NCBI RefSeq assembly: GCF_000506865.1
Contig: NZ_AYSV01000068.1
Coordinates: forward strand, 1-64,000
DNA from: Pelistega indica
Lineage (GTDB): Bacteria > Pseudomonadota > Gammaproteobacteria > Burkholderiales > Burkholderiaceae_B
Reading direction: 5' to 3'
DNA: 64,000 bases
Below are positions 26,309 through 37,204 of the stretch, piece by piece. Positions within the stretch are counted from its first letter, which is position 1. Every line of letters starts with the position of its first letter. Both the position numbers and the translations under genes were made by a program. The notes under the pieces are model-generated. The model was not told the origin of the DNA. It worked only from the letters and a program-made list of their open reading frames with translations, and ran no database searches.

Positions 26309-27238
26309 TTAAGCTAGGCGCCAATCTCTATTTAATGCTTCAGCCTGTCTTAAATCACGCTCATCTTCAAAAGTTACAATCTCATAAGCATCTTCTTGTG
26401 CCAATAAAGCACGTGACAATTTATTATTGATGCCATGTCCTGATTTGCAAGCCACATAACGTGCTAATAAAGGATAACCAATCAAATATAAGTCACCAAT
26501 TGCATCTAGAATTTTATGTTTTACGAATTCATCATCATATCGCAAACCATCCGCATTTAAAATACGATATTCATCAAGCACAATAGCATTATCTAAACTA
26601 CCACCTCTAGCAAGACCAATACCACGAAGCATTTCAACTTCATTAGCAAAACCAAACGTACGCGCTCTAGCAATCTGGTCTACATAAGAATCTTTGCCAA
26701 AGTCAATTTCAGCAAAACTAGCTGTTGAATTAATCGCTGGGTGTTTAAAATCAATAGAGAATGCTAAGGCAAAACCTTCATAAGGCTCTAATCTTGCCCA
26801 TTTTGCCTCATGACCTTCACCCTCTTTTACTTCAATCGTTTTTTTCACCCGTAAAAAACGCTTAGGAGCATTTTGTTCTATAATGCCTGCATCTTTCAGC
26901 AAGAAAACAAACGTAGCAGCACTACCATCCATGATTGGTATTTCTTCTGCATCGACATCAATATGGATGTTATCAATGCCTAGACCTGCTAAAGCACTCA
27001 TTAAATGTTCAACTGTAGACACGCGATATTGCCCATTCTGCAATACAGAAGCCATGCGCGTATCACCAACTTTATCTGCTTGTGCAGGAAAGTCTATCAT
27101 CTCGGGGGTATCAACCCGATGAAAAACAATACCCGTATTTGGCTCAGCTGGTCGCAAGACTAGCTTAACACGTTGGCCTGAATGCACACCAACTCCAGTG
27201 GCTGTCACAATTTTTTTAATTGTTCTTTGTTTTAACAT
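26309..27238 (-). CDS. lpxC: UDP-3-O-acyl-N-acetylglucosamine deacetylase LpxC
   Basis: A 309-aa zinc amidase catalysing the first committed step of lipid A synthesis. It opens [21 protein letters not shown]; zinc ligand and catalytic motifs are [14 protein letters not shown] near 74-87, [14 protein letters not shown] near 235-248, and SGHGINNKL near 264. It sits in its usual place after ftsZ, separated by a repeat-filled gap of 334 bases. Presence of LpxC shows a lipopolysaccharide-bearing outer membrane. Confidence 0.97.
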   Translation of the reverse strand: MLKQRTIKKIVTATGVGVHSGQRVKLVLRPAEPNTGIVFHRVDTPEMIDFPAQADKVGDTRMASVLQNGQYRVSTVEHLMSALAGLGIDNIHIDVDAEEIPIMDGSAATFVFLLKDAGIIEQNAPKRFLRVKKTIEVKEGEGHEAKWARLEPYEGFALAFSIDFKHPAINSTASFAEIDFGKDSYVDQIARARTFGFANEVEMLRGIGLARGGSLDNAIVLDEYRILNADGLRYDDEFVKHKILDAIGDLYLIGYPLLARYVACKSGHGINNKLSRALLAQEDAYEIVTFEDERDLRQAEALNRDWRLA

Positions 27239-27358
27239 ACGAGAATTTCACCCTATAAACAGACTATTCAATAATGATTACTATTTTAGTCCAAATAACA
27301 ATAAAGAAATCCAAATTATAGTTAATATTATTTCAAAATACCTAGCTTTGAAATAAAA

Positions 27359-27388
27359 AGCGGAACCAGCTTATATACTGCTTCCGCC
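27359..27388 (-). terminator. hairpin repeat copy 1, terminator of the ftsZ transcript
   Basis: A 30-base sequence duplicated exactly at 27517-27546. On the minus strand it forms a 10-bp stem with one mismatch (GCGGAAGCAG / GCTGGTTCCGC, loop of about 7) and is followed directly by TTTTTATTT, so this copy works as a rho-independent terminator for ftsZ. Confidence 0.75.
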
Positions 27389-27420
27389 TAAGATACTAAC
27401 AAACCTTTTAGGTTATTTTT

Positions 27421-27490
27421 GACGTGCAGGTTTTCAAGTTTGACGCAAAAAAACAACCACTTCAAATTTGCTATAAAAACCTGCACGCCG
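27421..27490. repeat. inverted repeat with CGTGCAGGTTTT arms
   Basis: Arms CGTGCAGGTTTT (27423-27434) and AAAACCTGCACG (27476-27487) form a perfect 12-bp stem around 41 bases that contain a second, imperfect inner stem (CAAGTTTG / CAAATTTG). The same arms occur near 644-795. It lies between the two copies of the 30-base hairpin. Confidence 0.8.
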
Positions 27491-27516
27491 AAACTACAAT
27501 TTTATCGACAGTCCTC

Positions 27517-27546
27517 AGCGGAACCAGCTTATATACTGCTTCCGCC
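27517..27546. repeat. hairpin repeat copy 2
   Basis: Exact second copy of the 30-base hairpin at 27359-27388, 158 bases away and 27 bases after the ftsZ stop. It lacks the following U run, so it may stabilise the ftsZ mRNA end rather than terminate. Confidence 0.8.
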
Positions 27547-27572
27547 CTTGTCTTGTTGAAATTTAGACTGTA

Positions 27573-28802
27573 TTAATTCGCTTGTCTACGCAAGTAAGCT
27601 GGAACATCACGATCAGCATCAGAACCAGAACCTAACGAACGAGAACGACCAGTCGTACGGATTCTGATAGAACCAATAGATGAGTTTTCAGATGAACGTA
27701 AATCATTGAACAAAGGAATACCGTCTGTACCAGTAGCGACAGCAGGAGTTTGAGTTTCTTCTGCTGAATGAACTAGCTCAAGGTTACGACCCAAACCTGT
27801 TGCTACAACAGTTACTCGAATCTTATCACCCATGCTTTCATCATAAGCGTTACCAGTAATAACCATTGCATCTTTGTCTGCATAACTAGTAATGATTTCG
27901 TTAATTTTCTTCATCTCAGACATCTTAATAGATTTGCTAGATGTCACATTGATAAGAACACCACGAGCACCATTTAGGTTAACACCCTCTAGAAGTGGGC
28001 AAGCAATAGCTTCTTCTGCCGCTTTAACTGCGCGATTTTCTCCAGATGCAGTCGCTGTACCCATCATCGCTTGACCATACTCGCCCATTACTGTTTTAAC
28101 GTCTTCAAAGTCAACGTTAACAATACCCTGAACATTAATAATCTCAGCAATACCGGCACAAGCGTTATTTAATACGCTATCTGCTTCTTTAAAGCAATCT
28201 TCATAAGTTGCATCTTCACCCATAATATCAATGAGCTTTTGATTTAATACAACGACTAAAGAATGAACATGTTTTGAAAGCTCGGCAACACCTTCTTCAG
28301 CAATATGCATACGCTTACTACCTTCGAAGTCAAACGGTTTCGTCACAATACCAACCGTAAGAATGCCTAACTCTTTGGCAATTTCTGCTACCACAGGAGC
28401 CGCGCCTGTGCCTGTACCACCACCCATACCGGCAGTAATAAAGACCATTTGAGCACCTTGTAATGCAGAACGAATTTGTTCACGAGCCATCTCAGCAGCA
28501 GCACGACCTTGCTCTGGACGAGCACCTGCTCCTAAACCCGATTTACCTAACGCAATTTGCGTCTCTGCTTTTGATTGTTTTAAGGCCTGAGCATCTGTAT
28601 TAGCACAAATAAAATCTACGCCTTTTACACCTGATGCAATCATATGATTGATGGCATTACCACCTGCGCCACCGACACCTACTACTTTAATGAGTGTCTT
28701 GCTGGGTTGGCTATCATCGACTATATCAAAACCTAAACTTGAACCTCTTTGTTGAGCGGATGAAGTGTCTACTTCATCAATAAAGTTGAATCCTACTGGC
28801 AT
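27573..28802 (-). CDS. ftsZ: cell division protein FtsZ
   Basis: A 409-aa tubulin-like GTPase that forms the Z ring. Glycine loops [13 protein letters not shown] near 43 and [18 protein letters not shown] near 124-141 (tubulin signature) are intact; the C-terminal tail [11 protein letters not shown] is the conserved peptide that binds FtsA and ZipA. The ATG at 28802 ([10 protein letters not shown]) is chosen because AGGGG precedes it; a TTG two codons earlier is not needed. It is last of the dcw cluster and is separated from ftsA by 194 bases containing two hairpins. Confidence 0.98.
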   Translation of the reverse strand: MPVGFNFIDEVDTSSAQQRGSSLGFDIVDDSQPSKTLIKVVGVGGAGGNAINHMIASGVKGVDFICANTDAQALKQSKAETQIALGKSGLGAGARPEQGRAAAEMAREQIRSALQGAQMVFITAGMGGGTGTGAAPVVAEIAKELGILTVGIVTKPFDFEGSKRMHIAEEGVAELSKHVHSLVVVLNQKLIDIMGEDATYEDCFKEADSVLNNACAGIAEIINVQGIVNVDFEDVKTVMGEYGQAMMGTATASGENRAVKAAEEAIACPLLEGVNLNGARGVLINVTSSKSIKMSEMKKINEIITSYADKDAMVITGNAYDESMGDKIRVTVVATGLGRNLELVHSAEETQTPAVATGTDGIPLFNDLRSSENSSIGSIRIRTTGRSRSLGSGSDADRDVPAYLRRQAN

Positions 28803-28912
28803 TATCAACCCCTGAAAACGAAACCATTAACGAAACCCCCTGCTAATTTCGGAAATCGCCTCAAAGAAAACACCAGTGCGTGACTACTCGTCATTCTCTT
28901 TGAATCGTCTCC

Positions 28913-28965
28913 TATGTAGTATTGGTTCCCCAACCAATACTACATACGCATCTTTTTTAAGATGC
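28913..28965. other. double hairpin between ftsA and ftsZ
   Basis: A perfect 15-bp stem (arms 28913-28927 and 28932-28946, sequence TATGTAGTATTGGTT) with a 4-base loop, next to a second stem GCATCTT / AAGATGC (28948-28965) with a 4-base loop. No U tract follows in the direction of transcription, so they are more likely RNA processing or stability elements of the ftsZ message. Confidence 0.75.
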
Positions 28966-28996
28966 ATTCACCTAGAATTATATAATGAAAAGTCGT

Positions 28997-30217
28997 TTAA
29001 TTCATTATATATTCCCAAATTTTTTTGAAAAATCCTTGTTTACTTGATTCAAATGGTAAATGATCCAAATGAACTCTAGCTTCTAATAACAAGCCCATTA
29101 CGGTCGCAAATTGCGGCTGAGACACAACATCCGCCAAGCTTCCATAATAAAGAGGACGACCAACCTTAGCTGGCATTTGGAAAACCTCTTCGGCTAATTC
29201 AGCAATACCTGGTAACAAAGCACCACCACCTGTTAAAACCACTGAGTGTGGTGATAAATCTTGTTCTTCTAAATCTTGATGAATTGTTTCAAAAATCTCG
29301 ACCATCCGAGAGAAAATAATTTCACCAATAATCTGGTGTGATACTTTTCTTTCTTGACGGCCTTGATCACCTACTGGTGATAATGCAACAAAATCATTTT
29401 CAGAAACTAAGCTTGCTTTAGCAATCCCATTTTCTAGTTTTAAATCTTCTGCCTCTGGCACAGGAATATGGAATACTTTCGCCAAGTCATTGGTCACTAA
29501 TTGACCACCCATATCAAATATATGGCTATGACGAATAAATCCATCTTTATACATCGCAATACCTGTTGTACCAGCCCCGATATCGATCAACAACACGCCT
29601 TGTTGCTTCTCATCCTCGGTTAAACAAATATTACTTGCCGCTAATGGATTTAATGTTAAGCGATGAGGCTCTAAACCGCATCTACGCACACATTTTAGAA
29701 TGTTTTGTGCGGCTGTTTCCTCGCCTGTCACAATATGTACACGAACCTCTAAGCGTACGCCTGCCATTCCCTCTGGTCTAGAGATTCCCTCTTGTCTATC
29801 CACGATAAATTGTTGGGTAATCACATGGAGAATACGCTGATCATTAGAAATATTAACGGCTTTTGCGGTATCAATCACGCGATTAACATCGTAGCTCGTA
29901 ACCTCTTTGTCACGAATGGCCACCATGCCACTAGAGTTAAAACTTAAAATATGTGCTCCACCGATACCTACCAAAGCATCACGAATCTTACAATCTGCCA
30001 TTAACTCAGCCTCTTCTAAGGCTTTTTGAATAGCTTTAACGGTAATATCAATATTAATCACTGAACCATTGCGTATTCCACCCTGAGTTGGTGCTTGCCC
30101 AAGACCCAACACTTCAAAGCGGCCCTCTGCTTGTAGTGCTTCAGCGACAACAGCAACTACCTTGCTGGTGCCTATATCTAAAGCTACTATTAAATCCCTT
30201 TTTGAATCACGATTCAT
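28997..30217 (-). CDS. ftsA: cell division protein FtsA
   Basis: A 406-aa actin-like protein that anchors FtsZ to the membrane. Phosphate loops LIVALDIGTSKVVAVVAE near 9-26 and LLIDIGAGTTGIAMY near 205-219 are clear, with VVLTGGGALLPGI near 333. The C-terminus (FFKKIWEYIMN) is the short amphipathic membrane-targeting helix. Its ATG overlaps the ftsQ stop by four bases (ATGA), indicating coupled translation. Confidence 0.98.
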   Translation of the reverse strand: MNRDSKRDLIVALDIGTSKVVAVVAEALQAEGRFEVLGLGQAPTQGGIRNGSVINIDITVKAIQKALEEAELMADCKIRDALVGIGGAHILSFNSSGMVAIRDKEVTSYDVNRVIDTAKAVNISNDQRILHVITQQFIVDRQEGISRPEGMAGVRLEVRVHIVTGEETAAQNILKCVRRCGLEPHRLTLNPLAASNICLTEDEKQQGVLLIDIGAGTTGIAMYKDGFIRHSHIFDMGGQLVTNDLAKVFHIPVPEAEDLKLENGIAKASLVSENDFVALSPVGDQGRQERKVSHQIIGEIIFSRMVEIFETIHQDLEEQDLSPHSVVLTGGGALLPGIAELAEEVFQMPAKVGRPLYYGSLADVVSQPQFATVMGLLLEARVHLDHLPFESSKQGFFKKIWEYIMN

Positions 30218-31020
30218 TTTTTCTCTGTACTTTCTTCGTTAACGACTGCTTGATCAAAAGATATAGCAAAACCCTTAGTATACCTGAGGTCGACCTTTTT
30301 GATGCGTCTTCCTTTAGTTCTTTCCAATAAAACTGGCCATGCTTGAACAAATCTCTTTACATTTTCAGCAAAACTGACAGCTTCTTGGCTACCTCCTAAC
30401 GGGTCAACAACCTCTGCTCCACCATCTCGACCTAATATTAATTCTAAACCATTTTTTAATTTTACTTGCCACGCATAGCGATCACTTAACGACATAGTAT
30501 CAATATGTAAATTTAATGGTGATAATAATGTCGCTAACTCTCCCGCTCGTTGTACTATCAATTTTTCAGAACCATCAGGCCCATTATATTGGGGATATTC
30601 CACATTACTATCCAACTCAGCGCGGTTAGCCGTAAAAATTTCTCCCCAGGTATTAATCATCTGATTTTCATTCCACTTGGCATAAGCCTCGTGTTCTTCA
30701 ATTCGGAGCAACAATCCATCAGGCCATACACGACTAATATCAACGTTTCTAACCCAAGGGGCTTTTTCAATTTGTTCTTTTAACGCAGGCAAATCTACTG
30801 TAAAGAAATTTCCATCAATATGTCCTGCAATAACCGCTTGAATATTGGCCGGTGACACATGAAGTAGCGTATTCCCTTCCTTCGGCTCTAAAACCATTTT
30901 GGTAATATTAAATCTTGGCTGTTTAATAACCCAAGAACCAGCGCCGACAAGTAATGCCAGTATGGCAACCAGCATTATGATATTAGCAATAAAATTTAAA
31001 AATCTTGGATTATTAAACAC
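30214..31020 (-). CDS. ftsQ: cell division protein FtsQ
   Basis: A 268-aa bitopic protein: short cytoplasmic start, one membrane helix (about 10-32), then a periplasmic POTRA domain (FNITKMVLEP..., near 34-100) and the FtsQ domain with APWVRNVDISRVWPDGLLLRIEEHEAYAKWN, a highly typical segment. FtsQ bridges early and late divisome proteins through FtsB/FtsL. The gene is 10 bases from ddl and overlaps ftsA. Confidence 0.96.
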   Translation of the reverse strand: MFNNPRFLNFIANIIMLVAILALLVGAGSWVIKQPRFNITKMVLEPKEGNTLLHVSPANIQAVIAGHIDGNFFTVDLPALKEQIEKAPWVRNVDISRVWPDGLLLRIEEHEAYAKWNENQMINTWGEIFTANRAELDSNVEYPQYNGPDGSEKLIVQRAGELATLLSPLNLHIDTMSLSDRYAWQVKLKNGLELILGRDGGAEVVDPLGGSQEAVSFAENVKRFVQAWPVLLERTKGRRIKKVDLRYTKGFAISFDQAVVNEESTEKK

Positions 31021-31029
31021 AAAACAAAC

Positions 31030-31965
31030 CTATTTCTTAAAAACTTTTGTACTAGCGGTTTCAACTAAATAAACACATAAATCAGCATATGACATACCAT
31101 TAGCTTTAGCTGACATTGGAACTAAAGAGTGAGATGTCATACCAGGAGAGGTATTAATTTCTAAAATCCATGGCTGATTATTCTTGTCTAGCATAACATC
31201 AATTCGAGACCATCCTTCAGCTCCGATTGCATTATATGCTTGAACGCAATATTCTTGAATTTTTGCAGTTAATTCAGGCGATAATTTTGCAGGACATTCA
31301 TAAACTGTATCATTAGCAATATATTTATTATTAAAATCATAATTACCATCTGGGGCGATAATTTCAATAATAGGCAAGGCATGTGCATCTGCTCCTTTAC
31401 CCATAACTGGTACTGTTAATTCTCTACCAATAATACATTGTTCCGCTAATAACTCACTTTCATAAGTCTTAGATAATTCAAACGCTTCACTAATTTCCTG
31501 CGATACATTCACCTTTTTCAGACCCAATGTAGAGCCTTCATGAGGTGGTTTTACAATCATAGGCAAACCAAGCTGTTCTTCTGCCATATGTAAATCTTCC
31601 TCACTACGTGCCACATAATAGCGAGGAGTTGGTAAGTTTTTTTCTAGCAAAATACGTTTGGTCATAATTTTGTCCATAGCGATGGAAGATGCCATCACTC
31701 CTGGACCCGTATAGGGAATCCCTAGTAACTCTAATACCCCTTGAGTACAACCATCTTCTCCAAAACGGCCATGTAAAGCAATAAAAACGCGATCAAATTT
31801 TTGTTCTGCCAAATCAGCTAAACTTCTTTCACCTGTATCAAAAAGATGAGCATCCACACCTTTACTTTTCAAGGCCTCATAAACACCCTGTCCTGATTGC
31901 AATGAAACGGATCTTTCCGCAGAAATGCCACCATATAAAACACCAACTTTACCTAAATTTTTCAT
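31030..31965 (-). CDS. ddl: D-alanine--D-alanine ligase
   Basis: A 311-aa ATP-grasp ligase making the D-Ala-D-Ala dipeptide of peptidoglycan; the length is that of DdlB. Motifs: [19 protein letters not shown] near 7-25, [12 protein letters not shown] near 60, [13 protein letters not shown] near 137, and [15 protein letters not shown] near 270. Its start overlaps the murC stop by four bases. Position between murC and ftsQ is the standard dcw order. Confidence 0.97.
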   Translation of the reverse strand: MKNLGKVGVLYGGISAERSVSLQSGQGVYEALKSKGVDAHLFDTGERSLADLAEQKFDRVFIALHGRFGEDGCTQGVLELLGIPYTGPGVMASSIAMDKIMTKRILLEKNLPTPRYYVARSEEDLHMAEEQLGLPMIVKPPHEGSTLGLKKVNVSQEISEAFELSKTYESELLAEQCIIGRELTVPVMGKGADAHALPIIEIIAPDGNYDFNNKYIANDTVYECPAKLSPELTAKIQEYCVQAYNAIGAEGWSRIDVMLDKNNQPWILEINTSPGMTSHSLVPMSAKANGMSYADLCVYLVETASTKVFKK

Positions 31966-33375
31966 TTCACCAATTCTCCAATAAGGTTAGGGACTTTATT
32001 GATAGATCCTGCGCCCATACAAATCACTACATCATTGTTACGAACAAAATCAACAATTGTCTGTGGCAAATTCGTCACCTCTTTCACAAACAATGGATTT
32101 ACCTTGCCATCCTCTGCAATAGCATTAGAGAGTGCTAAGCCATCTGCTCCTGCAATAGCAGCCTCACCCGCAGGATAGACATCTGTTAAGATTACCGCAT
32201 CAGCTGTACCTAATACATGAACAAAGTCAGCAAAACAATCCCGAGTTCTGGTATAACGGTGTGGTTGGAAAGCCAATACCAAACGTCTATCGGGATAAGC
32301 ACCACGAGCAGCCTCTACTGTTGCTGCCATTTCAACTGGATGATGTCCATAATCATCAATCACTTTAAATGTACCACCACCATGCTCTTGAGGGACGGCA
32401 AAATCACCAATCTGAGTGAAACGTCGACCAACACCATTAAATTTCTCTAATGCTTGTGCAATAGAAGCATCTGAAGCCCCCACCTCTGTTGCCACAGCAA
32501 TTGCTGCCAACGCATTTAGTACATTATGTTTTCCTGGGGTATTTAAGGTGATATGCAGATCAGGTAAATTTTCCTTGCGATGATTTCTTCTTTTAACATC
32601 AAAAAACATCTGCGTACCTTTAGCACAGACATTAAGCGCTCGTACATCTGCCTCCTCATTAAACCCATAAGTTGTTACAGAGCATGAAATTAATGGCAAA
32701 ATTTTGCGAACATTATCATCATCTGTACAGGCAATAATACTTCCATAAAAAGGTAATCGTTGTGAAAACTGAATGAAAGCACCACGTAATTTTGCTACAT
32801 CGTGTCCATAAGTATCCATATGATCCGCATCAATATTCGTAATAACAGCAATGACGGGCAATAAATTCAAAAATGAAGGCATCAGACTCATCCGCTTCAA
32901 CAACAATAAACTCACCTGTCCCTAGTCGTGCATTCGCACCAGCTGAATTCAGTTTTCCACCAATAACAAATGTTGGATCCATGCCTGCCTCACCTAAGAT
33001 ACTAGCCACCAGACTGGTTGTTGTTGTTTTTCCATGTGTTCCGGCAATCGCAATACCACTTTTCAAACGCATCAATTCAGCCAACATAATCGCCCTAGGA
33101 ACAATGGGAATATTCTTAGCTCGAGCAGCTAATACCTCAGGATTACTTCCTTGAATAGCGGTAGAAGTCACTACCGTATCTGCATTTTCTATATGACTTG
33201 CCTCATGGCCTTTATAAATCGTTGCGCCTAAGCTAGCCAAGCGTCTAGTGATAGCAGTATCACTCATATCTGAACCACTGATCTTATAACCTAAAGTGAG
33301 TAACACCTCGGCAATACCACTCATACCAGAGCCACCAATCCCAACAAAATGGATATGATGTATTTTATGTTTCAT
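31962..33375 (-). pseudogene. murC: UDP-N-acetylmuramate--L-alanine ligase MurC, frameshifted
   Basis: MurC adds the first amino acid of the peptidoglycan stem and is essential. Frame one runs from 33375 with [16 protein letters not shown] and the ATP loop [14 protein letters not shown] (near 109-122) to VEADESDAF, then leaves the family. The family sequence resumes in the next frame as [21 protein letters not shown] and continues normally to 31962. The switch is at 32875-32880, where GCC-TTC-ATT has one base too many compared with Ala-Ser-Phe. Joined length is about 470 aa, normal for MurC. A sequence error is the likeliest explanation, as no second murC is visible. Confidence 0.93.
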
Positions 33376-33384
33376 ATTTGTCCT

Positions 33385-34461
33385 CTAACCAACTTTAGCG
33401 ACTTGTTCACAGACATCAGCAATATCTTGTGTGGCATGCGTATATGCCATCTGATGTGCTCTTTGTGCAACTTGGCTAAAATCCTCACGCGAATAGGTTT
33501 TTAAGAAAGTACATAATTCTAATGCGTTTAAATTTTTTTGTGCATAAGTAAACGCTGCCTTTTCTTTACTTAACCATTCAGCATTAGCTGTTTGATGATC
33601 GTCAATCGCATGTGGTAGTGGAACAAACAACGCCGCCACCCCTACCGCCGCCACCTCAGCAACAGTCATCGCTCCAGCACGACATATAATTAAATCTGTT
33701 TCAGCCAAAGCCGTTGCCATATCATCAATAAAAGCAACACATTTTGCCTCAACCCCAGCTTTTTGATAATCTGCTTGTAGTACCGATAAATGTTGCTCAC
33801 CTGATTGGTGAGTAATAATCGGGCGATCTTGCTCAGGCAACATGGCTACAGCTTCTGGTACCAACGTATTTAATGCCATTGCACCTAAACTACCACCAAC
33901 CACCAGAACGTTTAAAGGTCCTTGACGTGACCCATATCGCTCTGCTGGCTTTGCTAAATTTAATAACGCTTGGCGTACAGGATTCCCTACGGTCACACCA
34001 CCATCTAGCACATTTGGAAATCCAGTTAATTTTTTAGCTGCAAATTTAGCAATGCTTTTATTAGCTGTTCCTGCTACAGCGTTTTGCTCATGCACTACAA
34101 CGGGAATACCAGCAAATTTTGCCATTAAAGCTCCTGGGAAAGATACATATCCTCCCATGCCAAGTACCATGTCTGGCTTAAATGCTTTAATAGCTTTGCG
34201 TGCAGATAAACAAGCATTTAACATTGTAAACGGCAATTTAATAAGAGCTTTTATACCCTTACCTCTTAAGCCGGCAAACTCCATAGGCAATAACTCGAAC
34301 CCATATTTAGGCACAAGTTTCCCTTCCATTTTCTCTGGATTGCCGAGCCATTTTACCTCCCAGCCTCTTTGCTTAAGTTCTGCAGCAACAGCTAAACCAG
34401 GCATAATATGCCCACCTGTGCCACCGGCCATAACTAACGCTCTCTTTACCTGATTCTGCAT
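33385..34461 (-). CDS. murG: MurG, lipid II-forming N-acetylglucosaminyltransferase
   Basis: A 358-aa peripheral membrane glycosyltransferase (GT28) that adds GlcNAc to lipid I. N-terminal [17 protein letters not shown] near 10-26 and [11 protein letters not shown] near 99 are the acceptor-side glycine loops; [14 protein letters not shown] near 122 and [11 protein letters not shown] near 189 follow; the UDP-GlcNAc site shows [16 protein letters not shown] near 260. It lies two bases from ftsW and 9 from murC, in one operon. Confidence 0.98.
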   Translation of the reverse strand: MQNQVKRALVMAGGTGGHIMPGLAVAAELKQRGWEVKWLGNPEKMEGKLVPKYGFELLPMEFAGLRGKGIKALIKLPFTMLNACLSARKAIKAFKPDMVLGMGGYVSFPGALMAKFAGIPVVVHEQNAVAGTANKSIAKFAAKKLTGFPNVLDGGVTVGNPVRQALLNLAKPAERYGSRQGPLNVLVVGGSLGAMALNTLVPEAVAMLPEQDRPIITHQSGEQHLSVLQADYQKAGVEAKCVAFIDDMATALAETDLIICRAGAMTVAEVAAVGVAALFVPLPHAIDDHQTANAEWLSKEKAAFTYAQKNLNALELCTFLKTYSREDFSQVAQRAHQMAYTHATQDIADVCEQVAKVG

Positions 34462-34463
34462 GC

Positions 34464-35672
34464 TTATCCTCTTCTTCTAGCCTCAATATGTTGGCCTCGC
34501 ATTAAGCAGCGATTTTCATAATCCACTCGCAATAACAATGCGACGGCTATCAGATTCATCACTAATGCTGAGCCACCATAGCTAACAAGTGGTAAGGTCA
34601 ATCCTTTTGTCGGTAATAAGCCAAAGCAAACCCCTAAATTAATAAAAGCTTGCACACCAAACCAAATAGCAATTCCTTGTGCAACAAGACCATTAAATTC
34701 CCTATCCATTGCTATCGCTTGGTTACCAATTTTTAAGCCTTTTTTCACAATAATCGCAAATAGCATAATTACCATAAAAATACCAATAAAACCTAGCTCT
34801 TCACCAACCACAGCCATAATAAAGTCAGTGTGTGCTTCGGGTAAGTAGTGTAATTTCTCAATACTAAACCCTAGTCCCACTCCAAAAATTTCGCCACGTC
34901 CTACAGCAATTAAAGAATGGCTCAGCTGGTAACCTGTCGATTGAGCATGTTCAGTACTAAAAGGGTCTAAATAGGCAAAAATACGTTGCAACCGCCAAGG
35001 CGCCATCACGATGAGCCCCACAATGCCTAACACAGCTAACACGATTAAAGAAGCAAATACTTTTAAATTTACACCGCCTAGAAAAATCAAGCCAAAAACG
35101 ATAGCGATAACGACCATAGTCGCCCCTAAATCAGGCTCTGCAATCAAAAAACAAGCTACGATGGCAGTAAACCCTAAAATAGGCAAAAAGCCTCTGACTT
35201 GCTTCATATATTGTTTCTTACGAACCGTATACCAAGCCGTAAAAATAATCATTGAAAACTTGGTTAACTCAGAAGGTTGGAAATTAATTGGACCAACAGG
35301 AATCCAACGATGCGCTCCATTTACTTCTCTACCAATGAATGGAATCAATACTAATAATAAAAACACAGCACTTAAAATATATAAATGCAAAGCATGTTTT
35401 TCCCACAGTCCCATGGGTATTTGTAAGGAAAGTAAACAAGCAACAACCCCAACTATGATAAAAATAAGGTGACGGGTAAAAAAGAAATAGCGATCAGCAT
35501 TAACATATTTAGGACCATCAGCCAAGGCGATAGACGCAGAATACACCATAATCAAGCCAAAAATGAGTAATGCTCCCACCGTACTAATAAGCATTAAATC
35601 ATAATCACGCATATTAGTTCTTGTTGGTTTTACAGGTGAAAATCCCCTGACAGTAGTTGTTGCCTCGCTCAC
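34464..35672 (-). CDS. ftsW: cell division protein FtsW, peptidoglycan polymerase
   Basis: A 402-aa SEDS-family membrane protein with about ten membrane helices, the septal glycan polymerase partner of FtsI. Family motifs are [22 protein letters not shown] near 115-136, EPDLGATMV near 177, and [18 protein letters not shown] near 354-371. The start is a GTG that overlaps the murD TGA stop (GTGA), so the start is set by translational coupling. Confidence 0.97.
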   Translation of the reverse strand: MSEATTTVRGFSPVKPTRTNMRDYDLMLISTVGALLIFGLIMVYSASIALADGPKYVNADRYFFFTRHLIFIIVGVVACLLSLQIPMGLWEKHALHLYILSAVFLLLVLIPFIGREVNGAHRWIPVGPINFQPSELTKFSMIIFTAWYTVRKKQYMKQVRGFLPILGFTAIVACFLIAEPDLGATMVVIAIVFGLIFLGGVNLKVFASLIVLAVLGIVGLIVMAPWRLQRIFAYLDPFSTEHAQSTGYQLSHSLIAVGRGEIFGVGLGFSIEKLHYLPEAHTDFIMAVVGEELGFIGIFMVIMLFAIIVKKGLKIGNQAIAMDREFNGLVAQGIAIWFGVQAFINLGVCFGLLPTKGLTLPLVSYGGSALVMNLIAVALLLRVDYENRCLMRGQHIEARRRG

Positions 35673-37192
35673 GTTAACTCTCCTAACTCTATCGCCAATT
35701 GAGAAACAGCATTGACAAATACTTCTCCACGATGATGATAACCTTTAAACATATCAAAGCTTGCACATGCTGGTGAAAGTAAAACAACATCTCCTTCTTT
35801 AGCATAATTCATTGATAATTCAACAGCTTGCTCTAAGGTTTCACATTTCTCTATCGGAACACCTGTTTCTTTTAAAGTATTCTCAATAATAGCTTTATCT
35901 ACACCAATCAGTAAAACAGCTCGTGCATATTGTTTAATCGGATTAATTAATGATGAAAAGTCTTGCCCCTTACTCATTCCGCCTAGAATAATCACAACAG
36001 GACGCCCCATACCTTGTAAGGCCGCTTGTGTCGCTCCAACATTCGTGCCTTTGCTATCATCAATAAAATCAACACCTTTAATTGATCTTACAAAATTACT
36101 ACGATGTGCCTGCGCTTCATAATCTCTTAATGTCGTCAATAGTGGTGTATAAGCAATCCCTATCGCTCTACACAAACCTATAGCGGCTAACGCATTTAAC
36201 GCATTATGACGACCTCTTACGCGCATAGCATCCGCAGGCATTAATCGTTTAATGACTCCATTAAAACGCATTGGCCTTTCTTGAGTTTTTCTTTTTGTTT
36301 TAGTGATCGGCGCATCAAAATCATCATACTCACTCACACATAACCATGCCATACCATTGACTGTCTCAATACCTAAGTCCTGATCCAATACTGGCTCATC
36401 ACTACCAAATGAACGCACATTCACATCATCAATATAGGTCACCATTTTCATGGTTAATTCATCGTCTCTATTAACAATAGCAATTTCGCTCATGGTTAAT
36501 AATTTTTCTTTTGACGCTTGATAATGTTCCATTGAGCCATGCCAATCCAAGTGATCTTGAGTAACATTCAGAACGACTGAGGCATTAGGTTTTAAAGAGA
36601 CTGTTGTATGCAATTGAAAACTAGATAACTCTAGTACCCATACATCTGGTAGCGTATTTTTGTGTTGAGCTTCCATCAAGGCATCCAACGCAGAAGGACT
36701 AATATTCCCAGCAGCGACAGCATCTAGTCCAGCATTGAGACACATATCTCTAGTCATCGTAGTCACTGTTGTTTTGCCATTAGTTCCCGTAATAGCTAAT
36801 ACTTTGGGTATGTACTGTTGATTATTTTGCAAATCAACTAAGGCTCGCGCGAATAACTCAATCTCACCAATGACCTCAATACTCTGTGCCTTTGCTGCAT
36901 CTAAAAACTCTTTTAAAGGAGACTGAAATGGTGCTAAGCCGGGGCTTAATACGATACTGTGCACCCCCTCTAATGCCTGATTACTGAGTGCCTTTGTCTC
37001 ACCTAAAAAAAAGCGCTCATCGGGAACACCAGCTTCACGTAATTGAGCCAATCCTGGTGGTTGCTCTCTCGTATCAGCTACGGTAACAATAGCACCTTGT
37101 TGCATACACCATTTAGCCGATGCTAAACCTGTTTCACCTAGTCCTAGCACTAGTATAGATAAACCATTTAAACTTGAATTAATTTGACTCAT
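35669..37192 (-). CDS. murD: UDP-N-acetylmuramoylalanine--D-glutamate ligase MurD
   Basis: A 507-aa Mur ligase adding D-glutamate. The N-terminus has VLGLGETGLASAKWC near 15-29; ATP loop AITGTNGKTTVTTM near 133-146; VLNVTQDHLDWHG near 205; and GRHNALNALAAIGL near 323. It is about 70 aa longer than E. coli MurD because of a charged insertion near 270-315 (KTKRKTQERPMR), as found in Alcaligenaceae proteins. It lies 12 bases after mraY and overlaps ftsW. Confidence 0.97.
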   Translation of the reverse strand: MSQINSSLNGLSILVLGLGETGLASAKWCMQQGAIVTVADTREQPPGLAQLREAGVPDERFFLGETKALSNQALEGVHSIVLSPGLAPFQSPLKEFLDAAKAQSIEVIGEIELFARALVDLQNNQQYIPKVLAITGTNGKTTVTTMTRDMCLNAGLDAVAAGNISPSALDALMEAQHKNTLPDVWVLELSSFQLHTTVSLKPNASVVLNVTQDHLDWHGSMEHYQASKEKLLTMSEIAIVNRDDELTMKMVTYIDDVNVRSFGSDEPVLDQDLGIETVNGMAWLCVSEYDDFDAPITKTKRKTQERPMRFNGVIKRLMPADAMRVRGRHNALNALAAIGLCRAIGIAYTPLLTTLRDYEAQAHRSNFVRSIKGVDFIDDSKGTNVGATQAALQGMGRPVVIILGGMSKGQDFSSLINPIKQYARAVLLIGVDKAIIENTLKETGVPIEKCETLEQAVELSMNYAKEGDVVLLSPACASFDMFKGYHHRGEVFVNAVSQLAIELGELT

Positions 37193-37204
37193 GATTTTTC
37201 TGTA

